From Parageobacillus sp. KH3-4 (GTDB taxonomy: Bacteria; Bacillota; Bacilli; Bacillales; Anoxybacillaceae): a stretch of 64,000 nucleotides of DNA. Position numbers and translations under genes: made by a program. The DNA lies in the NCBI RefSeq assembly GCF_022846435.1, contig NZ_AP025627.1, positions 1,708,001-1,772,000 of the forward strand. Reading direction: 5' to 3'. The notes under the pieces were generated by a model, which saw nothing but the letters and a program-made list of their open reading frames with translations, searched no databases and had not been told where the DNA came from. Positions 51,633 through 60,738 of this stretch are shown in pieces. Numbering within the stretch: the stretch's first letter is position 1; every line of letters starts with the position of its first letter.

Positions 51633-52108
51633 CGAAAAGGATGGCCAATATGAAGCGAGTTTTTTGATATATTATATCAAAATATTCAGATTATTTTCTG
51701 GCATAGAAACAGAATTTATTTGTAAGATGTTTCTTAGGGTAATAATGACGGCCATCGATGAATTTTACGGAAAGCTTTCAACATATGAAAGGATGGAGGT
51801 GCCGACAATTTTCAAATACCTTGCCTTTTCCCGTTTCTATCGTCGTGAAGGCTAGGAAAAGAACGTCAACAGGTGTTGCATATTCCCACGTTTCCGCCAT
51901 TTATACGTGTCTTCCATTTGTTTTGTGTTTTCAAGGAGCTTAGGATATCAAGCTCCTTTCGTTTTATAATTTTTCATCCATTCATACCATCGTTAACATG
52001 AATAAAATGACTTATAAATACTTAAAATAACTTGCGTTTTTATAATTTTTTTACTTATAATTACTTATGAGCTGATTTATTTTCATTTGTTGGAGAGAAG
52101 GTGGGGAG
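51633..52108. other. Intergenic stretch with terminator
   Basis: Two overlapping frames (51664-51943) show no domain. A hairpin AAGGAGCTT (51933-51941) / AAGCTCCTT (51950-51958) followed by TCGTTTT is a terminator, and the AT-rich 51990-52080 probably holds the promoter of the DeoR gene. Confidence 0.5.
51933..51966 (+). terminator. Intrinsic terminator
   Basis: A 9-bp perfect stem as described for the surrounding stretch, with a moderately T-rich tail. Confidence 0.7.
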
Positions 52109-52912
52109 ATGTATCAAGATGAGCGTTTGCTCTTAATCCTCGACTTTTTAAAGAAAAATAAGCGAATAACAGTTGAGCAAATTTGCTCATTATACAATGT
52201 TTCCAGAGATACGGCGCGGCGCGATCTTGTTAAGCTCGAAGAACAAAAGCTGATTATCCGCACGCGCGGAGGTGCGATTTTACCCCCTGTCCACAATGAG
52301 ATTAAAGGATATTATCACCGACTTCAAACGGTTCCCCATGAGAAAAAAATTATCGGAAAAAAAGCAGCTTCTTTAATTAACAGCGGTGACAGGATCATCT
52401 TGGATGCTTCCACTACTGTTCAAGCATGTGCGGAATATCTTGGTGATCAACGTTGCACAATTATTACGAATTCTATTAACCAAGCAGATATTTTATCATC
52501 CAAACAGGGAATTCGAATTCATTTGCTTGGTGGAGAACTAGAAAAAGAGCATCGTTTTCTATATGGAGAATCTGTCATTGAACGATTATCTAATTATTAT
52601 GTTGATAAGGCATTTTTAGGGGTAGTCGGTATTTCAGAGAACGGACTTACGGTTGCACACGAGGAAGATGGAATGGTCAAACGCAAAATATTGCAACAAG
52701 CAAAGCAGGTCATAGTTCTAGCAGATCATTCAAAATTAGGGGTTACAGACTTTTACCGTTTTGCTGATTTGAGTGATATTGACCTTTTAATTACAGATAA
52801 AACACCACCGAAGCCTTTTAGGGAGCTATTAAAAAAACATTCCGTTGACCTATTGGTTGCAGATGATCATGACGAGGAGGAAGATGAAATTGAAAATGTT
52901 AATCGCGATTGA
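52109..52912 (+). CDS. DeoR-family transcriptional regulator
   Basis: 267 residues. The N-terminal helix-turn-helix is RITVEQICSLYNVSRDTARRDLVKLEEQ, followed by RTRGGAI. The C-terminal sensor domain has DASTTVQACAEYL and ITNSIN, typical of the sugar-phosphate-binding DeoRC domain. Its last 29 bases overlap the start of a HAD phosphatase gene, so it probably controls that gene in response to a phosphorylated sugar. Confidence 0.9.
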   Translation: MYQDERLLLILDFLKKNKRITVEQICSLYNVSRDTARRDLVKLEEQKLIIRTRGGAILPPVHNEIKGYYHRLQTVPHEKKIIGKKAASLINSGDRIILDASTTVQACAEYLGDQRCTIITNSINQADILSSKQGIRIHLLGGELEKEHRFLYGESVIERLSNYYVDKAFLGVVGISENGLTVAHEEDGMVKRKILQQAKQVIVLADHSKLGVTDFYRFADLSDIDLLITDKTPPKPFRELLKKHSVDLLVADDHDEEEDEIENVNRD

Positions 52913-53750
52913 TTTAGATGGCACTTTGCTAAATAAGCATAATGAAATTAGTAGAGAAAATATACAAGCGATTAAGGAAGCCCAAAAGAACGGAATCGAG
53001 ATTGTAGTGGCGACAGGGAGAGCTCATTTTGATGTCCAAGAAATATTTAAACATACAGGTATTCAAACATGGATCATAGGTGCAAACGGAGCTACCATCC
53101 ATAAACCGAATGGACAGCTGTTTCTTTCCACTCCGTTGGATAAAGATAAGGCGATTGAGATTCTTCAATGGCTAGAACAAGAAGAATATTACTATGAAGT
53201 GTTTAGCGATTCTGCCATTTTTACTCCTCAAAAAGGAAGAGAGCTTTTAACCATTGAGATGGATCGTCTGATAAGCGCAAACCCGGAACTAGACACCGAA
53301 GAACTAAAATCCGCTGCTCTGAAGCAATATAGCCAATCTGGCTTTGTCTTCATTTCTTCATATAAAGAGCTATTAAAAACATCCATTAACATTTACAATA
53401 TCCTTGTTTTCTCTTTTGATAAAGAAAAACTTAATAAAGGATGGAAAAAATTCAAGGATTGCAATGACTTAACGCTTGTAACATCTGCAAATTACAACTT
53501 TGAATTAGAGCACATCGACGCCTCAAAGGGGAATGCGTTAAAAACACTTGCGAAAGAACTAGGTATCCCCCTTAGCCAGACCATTGCGATTGGGGATAGC
53601 ATGAATGATTATTCGATGATTTCTGTTGCAGGTAAAGGAATCGCCATGGGAAATGCATGTGAAGAAATTAAAAACATTGCAAAGGAAGTAACATTAACGA
53701 ACGATGAACATGGAGTTGCCTATGTAATTAACCGTTTATTAAAAAAATAA
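52884..53750 (+). CDS. Cof-type HAD-IIB sugar-phosphate phosphatase
   Basis: 288 residues. Motif I LIAIDLDGTLLNK, motif II VVATGRAHFD, Lys in DASKGNALK and motif IV GDSMNDYSMIS are all present, with a type IIB cap between II and III. ATG 52884 (GAGGAGGA upstream) is preferred to the longer frame, as the protein then starts right before motif I. It overlaps the DeoR gene by 29 bases. Confidence 0.9.
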   Translation: MKLKMLIAIDLDGTLLNKHNEISRENIQAIKEAQKNGIEIVVATGRAHFDVQEIFKHTGIQTWIIGANGATIHKPNGQLFLSTPLDKDKAIEILQWLEQEEYYYEVFSDSAIFTPQKGRELLTIEMDRLISANPELDTEELKSAALKQYSQSGFVFISSYKELLKTSINIYNILVFSFDKEKLNKGWKKFKDCNDLTLVTSANYNFELEHIDASKGNALKTLAKELGIPLSQTIAIGDSMNDYSMISVAGKGIAMGNACEEIKNIAKEVTLTNDEHGVAYVINRLLKK

Positions 53751-53964
53751 ATATTTTATTATTTATATCAATGTAGCGGCATATTGCATTAATGGGGAAT
53801 GGAGGTATCCATCGATCACTATCATTTGTTCGAATAATTAACTTCATGGGATGAACGGCCTGAAAAAATTTCCATAAAGTCTTGACTTACTCTCCAATGC
53901 CGCTTAATATGTAGAGTGTTCCTGTAAGTAATTGGAATAATAATCAACGGGGAAGGTGAGAAAG

Positions 53965-54531
53965 ATGAAATCCATTTGTGTATTTTGTGGTTCAAACTAT
54001 GGGAATGACATGGAGTATAGGCAAGCAGCCAGAGAGCTTGGAAAGTTCCTTGCCAATAAAAAAATATCCCTGATTTACGGCGGAGGGAAGGCGGGGCTAA
54101 TGGGGGAAATTGCAGATGCTGTCTTAAGCCATAAAGGCCATGTTATTGGGATCATACCCAAGTTTTTAAAAGATAAGGAACTAGCACATGAAAATATAAG
54201 TGAACTCTTTATTGTAGACACAATGCATACACGCAAAGCGAAAATGTATGAGTTAGCAGATGGATTTATTGTCATGCCTGGAGGTTATGGAACTTATGAA
54301 GAACTTTTTGAAGTGCTCTCTTGGTTGCAAATAGGCATACATAATAAGCCAATTGGTCTGCTTAATGTCAATGGTTTCTTCGATCCTCTCATAAAAATGT
54401 TAGAACATACTGTCGATAAAGGTTTTGCAAAGCCTGAAAATCTAAAGTTAATTATAAGTGCTGACAATGTGGCTACTCTTTATCAATTGATGGAGAATTT
54501 CAAACCTAATTTTGTAAATAAATGGACATGA
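53965..54531 (+). CDS. LOG family phosphoribohydrolase (YvdD-like)
   Basis: 188 residues. It has CVFCGSNYG at the start, LIYGGGKAGLMG, MHTRKAKM and the catalytic PGGYGTYEELFEVLSW. LOG proteins cleave nucleoside 5'-monophosphates to base and ribose 5-phosphate. ATG 53965 follows AAGGTGAG; the GTG at 53956 lies within that site. Confidence 0.92.
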   Translation: MKSICVFCGSNYGNDMEYRQAARELGKFLANKKISLIYGGGKAGLMGEIADAVLSHKGHVIGIIPKFLKDKELAHENISELFIVDTMHTRKAKMYELADGFIVMPGGYGTYEELFEVLSWLQIGIHNKPIGLLNVNGFFDPLIKMLEHTVDKGFAKPENLKLIISADNVATLYQLMENFKPNFVNKWT

Positions 54532-54892
54532 TACCTCAGCTATAAGAATGATCCAATAACTAATTTCTGCAAAAAATCAAGTACATCTTGTGGTGATGAA
54601 CATTTATGGCTCTTCGCCACAAAATGTACTTGGCCACAATTTTTTTATGATAATAAGATGGTACAAAAAACGTGAATTTCCTGTATGGCAAAGGTGCATC
54701 AGCCATGGGGAAAATTTCACGTGCAGCGTGCAATATGTAGGTAAAATTCTGTTATTCTGTAAAATCTGCATCCAACAAAAAGAGAATTCTCTATAAACAA
54801 ATTTTATTGAGAATATTGCGATAAAGTGCACTTGGCTCGCTGCCATGTTGGATTAGTTATGCGCACAAGCCAGCCGTGCTGATCCCCCCGGT
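54532..54892. other. Gene-free stretch with long inverted repeats
   Basis: The two inverted repeats (54578-54632 and about 54671-54722) are the only features; open frames here are random-looking. It may be a small non-autonomous element. Confidence 0.4.
54578..54632. repeat. 16-bp inverted repeat with 23-base loop
   Basis: CAAGTACATCTTGTGG (54578-54593) pairs with CCACAAAATGTACTTG (54617-54632) with one mismatch; a T7 run follows shortly. A second imperfect repeat, ACGTGAA-TTTCC with GGAAAATTTCACGT, lies at about 54671-54722. Confidence 0.65.
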
Positions 54893-55153
54893 GTTTCAGC
54901 CATCCAAAAAACTCGCTTCATCTGGATTCCAATTCAATGTTTCCGATTTGCGGGTGAGAATTTTTCGTTTATTGCTCATTATATTTTTTATTCGTATTCT
55001 TGAGAGCCTAACAAACGAGAGAAAATGTGTTATCTCAATGGTAAGGTTCGTTTTCATTTCACTGTCGCGAATTTTTCCTTCGCGTAAATATAAAATTCGA
55101 TCCTCTAATTTTTTTGCTTCCTCATGATGTGGAGCGCAATTCGTATTTTCCAT
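54893..55153 (-). pseudogene. Fused relic of an ABC transporter (ATPase end and permease start)
   Basis: On the minus strand, HHEEAKKLEDRILYLREGKI matches the C terminus of antimicrobial-export type ABC ATPases. It is followed by RIRIKNIMSNKRKILT, which looks like the start of an FtsX-type permease. Both are truncated, and the Walker motifs are absent. It is probably the leftover of a MacB/BceA-like exporter. Confidence 0.5.
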
Positions 55154-55334
55154 TCACCTTTTCGTACAATTTAGTTATTTTTAATTGTTGTAAGTTTTGG
55201 AGTAGAAGTAATGAAAAAATAAGAATCAGTATACAAACGTTGAGGTGTTTCCGTGGTAGGCAATGAATCGTATACAACAAAGAGCCAAACAAAAAACATG
55301 ATATAATAAAATAAATATAAACTATTTCATACAT
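55122..55334 (-). CDS. Possible small membrane protein
   Basis: 70 residues with two hydrophobic helices (roughly 4-22 and 32-50); no family recognised and only a weak ribosome binding site (GAAGATAG). It overlaps the ABC relic by 32 bases in another frame. Confidence 0.3.
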   Translation of the reverse strand: MYEIVYIYFIISCFLFGSLLYTIHCLPRKHLNVCILILIFSLLLLQNLQQLKITKLYEKVNGKYELRSTS

Positions 55335-55359
55335 AGCTATCTTCTTATCGAATTATCGA

Positions 55360-55392
55360 AATTATAATTATATATATTTAATTATAATTAAA
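55360..55392. promoter_or_regulatory. AT-rich palindromes upstream of the molybdate-type regulator
   Basis: AATTATAATTA occurs at 55360-55370 and again inside the perfect palindrome TTTAATTATAATTAAA (55377-55392). The same 11-mer lies before modA (56627-56637). Likely operator for autoregulation by the adjacent regulator. Confidence 0.6.
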
Positions 55393-55436
55393 TGTAATTG
55401 CTTATAACGAATTTTCTAAATAAAGGAGTAAGTAGT

Positions 55437-56384
55437 ATGGAAAAAAATCATTCTTATACAACCGAGGAAGTTGCACACATATTAAAGGTTTCAAAATTAA
55501 CCGTATATGATTTAGTGAAAAAAGGCTTATTACCTGCTTATCGTGTCGGGCGGCAAATGAGAATTGATCCTTCCGATCTAGAAGAGTATATAAAAAGGTC
55601 AAAAGGAAAGTTGCAGCCAAGCTCCTCACAATCATCAAATAAAGAAACAACGATTGGAGCACAAGGGTATTCACAAGTTAGACAATTAGTCATAAGTGGC
55701 CAAGATATAAGTTTAGATATTTTGGCTAACTACTTGGAAAAATCCTCGAAAATGTTTCGGCCGCTACGTTCTTATGTTGGAAGCTTAGAAAGTCTAATTT
55801 CAATGTATCAAGGATATTCAGACATTGTAAGTACGCACTTAATCGAAGGAATCTCCGGTGAATATAATGTTCCGTATATAAGTAAGATACTGGTTAATTT
55901 TCAGTATATCGTGATCCGTTTACTAACAAGGAAGGCAGGCTTTTATGTCAAAAAAGGAAACCCATTGAATATCAAACATTGGGAAGATTTAAGAAGAAAA
56001 GATGTTAAAATTGTGAACCGAGAAAAAGGGGCAGGTGCACGAGTTTTGCTAGATGAAAGTTTGAGAAAGCATCGCATACCTATATCTGAAATTAATGGTT
56101 ATGACAATGAGGTAACAAATCATGTAAGTGTCGCAAGTGCTGTTGCTAAAGGGGATGCTGATGTCGGAGTAGGAATTGAAAGGGGCGCTAACTTAGTAAG
56201 AGATGTTGATTTCATTCCGTTAGTGAACGAAAAGTATGATTTGGTTATTTTAAAGAACGATGAGAATAGAGAATTAATTAGTCAAGTCCTACAAATTTTA
56301 AGATCTGATGAATTTAAAGGCGATTTGGAAGCATTAGGTGGTTATGATTTATCACAAACTGGACAGGTGGTTTATGAAACGTGA
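55437..56384 (+). CDS. Helix-turn-helix regulator with molybdate-binding-protein-like domain
   Basis: 315 residues. The N terminus is an excisionase-type HTH (YTTEEVAHILKVSKLTVYDLVKKGLLPAYRVGRQMRID). The rest is a periplasmic-binding-protein-like domain (PF12727 type) with NREKGAGARVLLDE and VASAVAKGDADVGVGIE. Such proteins sense molybdate or a molybdenum-cofactor precursor and control mod genes. ATG 55437 follows AAAGGAG. It lies before modA and shares its upstream repeats. Confidence 0.87.
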   Translation: MEKNHSYTTEEVAHILKVSKLTVYDLVKKGLLPAYRVGRQMRIDPSDLEEYIKRSKGKLQPSSSQSSNKETTIGAQGYSQVRQLVISGQDISLDILANYLEKSSKMFRPLRSYVGSLESLISMYQGYSDIVSTHLIEGISGEYNVPYISKILVNFQYIVIRLLTRKAGFYVKKGNPLNIKHWEDLRRKDVKIVNREKGAGARVLLDESLRKHRIPISEINGYDNEVTNHVSVASAVAKGDADVGVGIERGANLVRDVDFIPLVNEKYDLVILKNDENRELISQVLQILRSDEFKGDLEALGGYDLSQTGQVVYET

Positions 56385-56418
56385 AATAAAACTAGCAGAG
56401 TGGTGAAGTAAATTCATC

Positions 56419-56458
56419 AAAAGCCAGAGGTTTCTCTTGAAATCTCTGGCTTTTGGTT
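56419..56458 (+). terminator. Terminator of the regulator gene
   Basis: AAAAGCCAGAG pairs with CTCTGGCTTTT (56444-56454), followed by a T-rich tail. Confidence 0.8.
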
Positions 56459-56626
56459 TTCCACATGGAATTTTGCAACGAAATTCTCGAAAAGACCAAA
56501 TCCAACCAGTTTTTTCTGTCGGTCGATGAAAAGTATTGAGAAGCACGATATTCATGTTCTAAATGTCGATGTATTATGGATTAAGCCTTATGTTCCGATG
56601 TTTGATGCGAGAGAAACATTATATTA

Positions 56627-56693
56627 AATTATAATTATATCTTATATAATTTAATTATATGATGTACAAAATAGTTATAAATAATTATAATAA
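56627..56693. promoter_or_regulatory. AT-rich repeats upstream of modA
   Basis: AATTATAATTA (56627-56637) is the same as the repeats before the regulator; TTAATTATA and AATTATAATAA follow to 56693. Probable binding region of the molybdate-type regulator. Confidence 0.55.
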
Positions 56694-56745
56694 GTTTATA
56701 CTAATTAATACATAATAAGTAAGTAAGAAAGGAAGGAACAGAAGC

Positions 56746-57543
56746 ATGAAGCATTCTATTCGCATCATCATGAGTGTGTTTTTGTGTGCTTCACTCCTCT
56801 TTATTTTTGGTTGTGCGAATCAAGCGGAAAAACAGGAATCGAAGAAGACAGTAACATTAACCATTTCAGCAGCCGCCAGTTTACAAGATGCCTTGGCGGA
56901 AATTCAGAAAAAGTATGAAAAAGAACATAAAAATATAAAATTAGCATTTAACTTTGGAAGTTCCGGTGCATTGCAACAGCAAATCGAACAAGGGGCGCCA
57001 GTAGACCTGTTCTTCTCTGCTGCTGAAAATAAGTTTCGTCCTCTCGTAGACAAAGGATTGATTAACAAGGAAGAGAGTAAGAACTTGTTAGGAAATGAAA
57101 TCGTTCTAATTGTTCCAAAAGACAAAGCAGGCACCATAAAAGGATTTCCGTCTTTGGCAAACAGCAACATAAAGCAATTGGCGATAGGGAATCCTGAAAC
57201 TACTCCGGCAGGTCAGTACGGAAAACAAACACTGACCAAGCTAAATCTTTGGACAAAAGTAAAGGGGAAAATCGTGTACACAAAGGATGTGCGTCAAGTA
57301 TTATCGTATGTAGAAACAAATTCCGTAGATGCAGGGATTGTATTCAAAACCGATGCGCAAATATCCGATAAGGTAAAAATTGTCGACACAGCAGCCGCTA
57401 ATATGCATGATCCCATTATTTACCCAGTTGGCATCATCAAGAATACGAAGCATAAAACAGAAGCTACGGATTTCTACAAATACCTACAGACAAAAGATTC
57501 TCTGCAAATCTTTGAGAAATACGGATTTAAGATTTTAAAATAA
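56746..57543 (+). CDS. modA: Molybdate ABC transporter substrate-binding protein
   Basis: 265 residues. It has a lipoprotein signal with lipobox IFGC, then SAAASLQDALAEIQKKYE, FNFGSSGALQQQIEQGAPVDLFFSA and ETTPAGQYGKQTL, the ModA ligand-binding motifs. It captures molybdate or tungstate outside the membrane. No modB permease or modC ATPase follows within the window, which is unusual. Confidence 0.92.
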   Translation: MKHSIRIIMSVFLCASLLFIFGCANQAEKQESKKTVTLTISAAASLQDALAEIQKKYEKEHKNIKLAFNFGSSGALQQQIEQGAPVDLFFSAAENKFRPLVDKGLINKEESKNLLGNEIVLIVPKDKAGTIKGFPSLANSNIKQLAIGNPETTPAGQYGKQTLTKLNLWTKVKGKIVYTKDVRQVLSYVETNSVDAGIVFKTDAQISDKVKIVDTAAANMHDPIIYPVGIIKNTKHKTEATDFYKYLQTKDSLQIFEKYGFKILK

Positions 57544-57599
57544 GTGATGCGGCACAAGATGTTGGAGTTTTGTACGCTCCTTGTGGGAAATTCAACGTG

Positions 57600-57866
57600 A
57601 ACGGGAAAAGGTGGTTATACACTGGCGATGAAGGACGAAGTGGATGGAATATCTAACTGATGTCGGGCCTTATGGATATTTTAGCCGCTGGCGAGGAAGG
57701 TAATTTTGTTATATTTGAGTTGAAGCTCTGTAAAGGTCCGGGATGCAGCTATTGGCCAGATTGCCTGATACATGGGGGCGGGAAAAAGCATATAGCAAAA
57801 GGAAAGAAGGTTAGCGGAGCAATAGCAGTCAAAAAAGTTGATTGCAGCTTCCGTCATCTTGAGTAA
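57600..57866 (+). pseudogene. NucS-like PD-(D/E)XK nuclease relic
   Basis: Three frames are needed: EYLTDVGP, then MDILAAGEEGNFVIFELKL with the D-(x)n-ExK nuclease core, then DAAIGQIA-stop-YMG, and KKHIAKGKKVSG to 57866. This matches endonuclease NucS/DUF91-type proteins, which cut branched or mismatched DNA. Frameshifts and a nonsense codon make it dead, and the 5' and 3' parts are missing. Confidence 0.6.
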
Positions 57867-57908
57867 TCAACTTAACTTCGCATACATAAAGCAATATATG
57901 GATAAAGT

Positions 57909-57944
57909 TGACACAAAAGGTTGCTGAATCGACCTTTTGTGTCA
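57909..57944. terminator. Bidirectional terminator hairpin
   Basis: Perfect 13-bp stem TGACACAAAAGGT (57909-57921) / ACCTTTTGTGTCA (57932-57944) between convergent genes. Confidence 0.8.
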
Positions 57945-57972
57945 GTTTATTAATCCGAATGATGAGAGATTG

Positions 57973-58560
57973 TCAATTTATTGAGAGATTCTCTAATTCC
58001 TGAAAGATTTTCGTTCTAATGTCTTCAGGTGAGGTAATGGATAATAAAGGAATTTCCTTTGCAACCGCATTTTTTATTCCCCAGTAACGTTCCCTAGCTT
58101 TTTCTAATGGTATACTTGTCCATAAGCCGTTACTTTCAGTAATTTTAAAGAACTTCTCTACCCTGAATGGATCCCAGAAAACCCAATGGTCCGAAACAGT
58201 CGGTATTCTCGTCCAGCCGGAATAATCAAAGTTGTATCTAATCAATGAAATAATAGGATACTCATTTTCTCCTAGATCTATCTCAATGCCGTAAAGATAT
58301 CCATCCTTCATATGCGGAATATTCTTTAAAGGTGGATCCTTTTCTAATTGATACAATTTGATAAAATTGCTTATCAACCAGCCGTCATAATCTAAATCTG
58401 ATTTCCAACGTAAAAATCTTGGGGTAATTGGAATAAAACCTTCTTTCTCTCCAATTCGATCAAGTTCTGAAAATAACAAATTCAGATTTTTATAGGTTTC
58501 TCTTAAGACATAAACAGCATTAGATATATTTTGGCCCATATTAGTCGTTGTTGTAGACAT
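57973..58560 (-). CDS. Unknown protein, second gene of the PD-(D/E)XK operon
   Basis: 195 residues from ATG 58560 (GAGGAGGAT on the minus strand, nine bases away). Soluble, with Trp-rich patches (LRWKSDLDYDGWL, SGWTRIPTVSDHWVFWDPFR) and no motif I know. Its start lies within the last 20 bases of the upstream nuclease gene, so the two are translated together. By position it could be a partner, inhibitor or specificity factor of the nuclease. Confidence 0.75.
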   Translation of the reverse strand: MSTTTTNMGQNISNAVYVLRETYKNLNLLFSELDRIGEKEGFIPITPRFLRWKSDLDYDGWLISNFIKLYQLEKDPPLKNIPHMKDGYLYGIEIDLGENEYPIISLIRYNFDYSGWTRIPTVSDHWVFWDPFRVEKFFKITESNGLWTSIPLEKARERYWGIKNAVAKEIPLLSITSPEDIRTKIFQELENLSIN

Positions 58561-59335
58561 AAAAAACATCCTCCTCAATGATTTTGCCTGGCCAAGCCCA
58601 AGTTCCCTCACTTATAGAATCCTCATGATTGAAGGAATACGCTGTTCTCGTAATCGGTTGGTTGAATATTTTTGAGTTGAATCCGTTAAACCGAATAAAT
58701 CCCTTTTTCGTTAATAATGCTTGTAAATCATTTAATATCAACTGTTGCCCTATCTCTAATCCATCAAGATTCAGGCTTTTTAACGATTCTAAAATATCCT
58801 GCCAGCACATAAACCCAAGTTTTACTGAGGGGGAAATAATAGAACGATTATCAATATTTTTCTTGACCGTGTTCATCATCTCGTATGGGGCGAGGAATAA
58901 CAAGTATGCTTCCCGTCCATTGGAAAGCTTCTCCATCATTCGTGAATAGCGCGCCAACTGATTTAAGCTTTCTGTATAATCTTGAATTCCGTCATCTTGG
59001 TCTTCAGATGAAATACCACTTAGATACTTAACTTCTATACCAATGACCGCTTTGTCATTACTGATTAATAAATCAATTTCACCCTCTTCCCCGCGGTGCC
59101 AAAACTCCCACTGAACTATGTAACCTTTTTGTTCCTCAATAAATTTCAGCCAATTTTTCTTGATTTGGTCTTGACTGAATTCCACTGTTACGAAAACATG
59201 CTTTAAACCAAGTTCAAAAGGCAGATAACGAATAGTTCCAAAGAAATCGCCTGTAAGCTTATCTTCAAGACGATCTGATAAGTTGCTGCCAGTCTGTGAG
59301 ATTTTATTGTGGATTTCAGCTAACAATTTCATCAT
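58541..59335 (-). CDS. PD-(D/E)XK nuclease family protein
   Basis: 264 residues. The nuclease core is EGEIDLLISNDKAVIGIEVK: Asp88, then Glu101-Val-Lys103, with an earlier Glu77 or Glu86 as the helix acid. QLARY (Gln126-Tyr130) is the QxxxY motif found in RecB/Cas4-type members. The last ~90 residues have no known domain. The protein does not resemble housekeeping repair enzymes by neighbourhood. A defence or toxin role is possible but unproven. Confidence 0.78.
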   Translation of the reverse strand: MMKLLAEIHNKISQTGSNLSDRLEDKLTGDFFGTIRYLPFELGLKHVFVTVEFSQDQIKKNWLKFIEEQKGYIVQWEFWHRGEEGEIDLLISNDKAVIGIEVKYLSGISSEDQDDGIQDYTESLNQLARYSRMMEKLSNGREAYLLFLAPYEMMNTVKKNIDNRSIISPSVKLGFMCWQDILESLKSLNLDGLEIGQQLILNDLQALLTKKGFIRFNGFNSKIFNQPITRTAYSFNHEDSISEGTWAWPGKIIEEDVFYVYNND

Positions 59336-59795
59336 CCCAATTCTTTAGTAAAGTGCAAGATGTTTCATTGCATTATGATATTGTGTATTAGTTATCGATG
59401 TTAAGCCATTTAAAGATGGAAACTGTATTTTGTCTCACTTTGGAGAAGCAATGCTTATGGAAAAACCTGAAGATAAAATTTTTCCACTTCCCATTGGCAA
59501 TAGTCGTACATATTTAATGCAATTTATGGATGGAAACTGTCTTGCCACCAATTAAAATACCTCCTTTCACGGTTTTTTCAGTGATTGGATCTCGGTTACT
59601 ATTATCAACAATGTAGCAAACGTATGTCGCCAATGATGTAGTGAGCATCTTTTTGGCGGCAAAACTGATTTTTGCAAGATTTCTTTAAATATCTTATGTA
59701 AACTTCATGAGTTCAGTTTTTGTTTTTACTTTTATTTAAAAACAGCGGAGGAATGACCATGGGAGGGGGGAGTAGCCACTCTTTTTTCATAATGT
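59336..59795. other. Gene-free stretch with a possible relic
   Basis: A plus-strand frame (about 59430-59555) reads EAMLMEKPEDKIFPLPIGNS and then LMQFMDGNCLATN, protein-like but without a start or ribosome binding site; identity unknown. The remainder shows nothing clear. Confidence 0.35.
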
Positions 59796-60602
59796 TTATC
59801 TATTTTTATCTTTATGATATATGATACAAGCTTCTTTTATAAACTCTTTTTCGTTATCTGGAATTGTATACAATTTTGGTTTTGCTTGATCTGGTAATGA
59901 GTTGAAGTTTTCCCAAATCGTTTTCATGCCTTCCTTAATATCTGAGTCGTCTTGTGAGCGACGATGAATCATCTCCATCAAAAATTTTACAAGTTCCTGC
60001 GCTTCAGGACTATCAGGACTGGCACCTTCTTTAACAAGTTTTGTCAACGATTCTCTAAATAATTGGTATTGGTTTATATGCTGGTTATGGTCTTCTTCTG
60101 TCCAACCTTTAGCAGTTAATTTTTGTAATGCTTCTTTCGAATATGATTGTTTTACCAATTCTCTTATTGTCTTTTGTTCTTCAGCAGTGAGATATTGATT
60201 TACCCACTCAGGTTTCATTTGTATCACTTGGATCGTATTTATTATGGAGTTGTAATCCATTTTATTTGACATTAAAGCATTTTCTACGTTTTCAATTGCT
60301 TCAATTATTTTTTCGATTTGAGCGATTTTCCTCTTCATCATTGCTTTCTGTTGCATCAATCGTTTTTGTAGATGTTTAGCATCAACTTTAAGGAAATTTT
60401 TAATTTCTTTTAGAGGAAATCCAAGAAACTTTAGAGATAAAATATATTGAAGTTGAATTAGATCTTCATCTGTATAAAGTCGATGACCTAATTGATTATG
60501 CTTGGGTACTAACAAGCCTAATTTATCGTAATAGCGCAGCGTTCTAACTGAAACAGAAGCCTTCCGAGCAAACTCGGTGATACGGTAAAAATTCCGATCC
60601 AA
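59796..60602 (-). CDS. MerR-family regulator with TipAS antibiotic-binding domain
   Basis: 268 residues. The MerR helix-turn-helix reads RITEFARKASVSVRTLRYYDKLGLL and HRLYTDEDLIQLQYI. A long coiled coil and a helical C-terminal domain (YLTAEEQKTIRELVKQ, WENFNSLPDQ) match the TipAS domain that traps thiopeptide and other antibiotics. It should activate an efflux gene on drug binding, but no exporter is adjacent. AAGGAGG precedes the ATG on the minus strand. Confidence 0.88.
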   Translation of the reverse strand: MDRNFYRITEFARKASVSVRTLRYYDKLGLLVPKHNQLGHRLYTDEDLIQLQYILSLKFLGFPLKEIKNFLKVDAKHLQKRLMQQKAMMKRKIAQIEKIIEAIENVENALMSNKMDYNSIINTIQVIQMKPEWVNQYLTAEEQKTIRELVKQSYSKEALQKLTAKGWTEEDHNQHINQYQLFRESLTKLVKEGASPDSPEAQELVKFLMEMIHRRSQDDSDIKEGMKTIWENFNSLPDQAKPKLYTIPDNEKEFIKEACIIYHKDKNR

Positions 60603-60738
60603 GTTGTTTCCTCCTTTCTATTTACAAGATAAAGGGTGACGTAATGTCATAGTCAAATAGTTTTTTTATATTCCTATTCAAATAATCTGCCAGTTAGCTT
60701 AAGAAGCAGGAATTTTTCTATTTCATTTTCTGCTTTAT

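Noticed and set aside
51664-51943. Two overlapping 60-codon frames after czcD
   Set aside because: No start signal or domain, and they run into the terminator.
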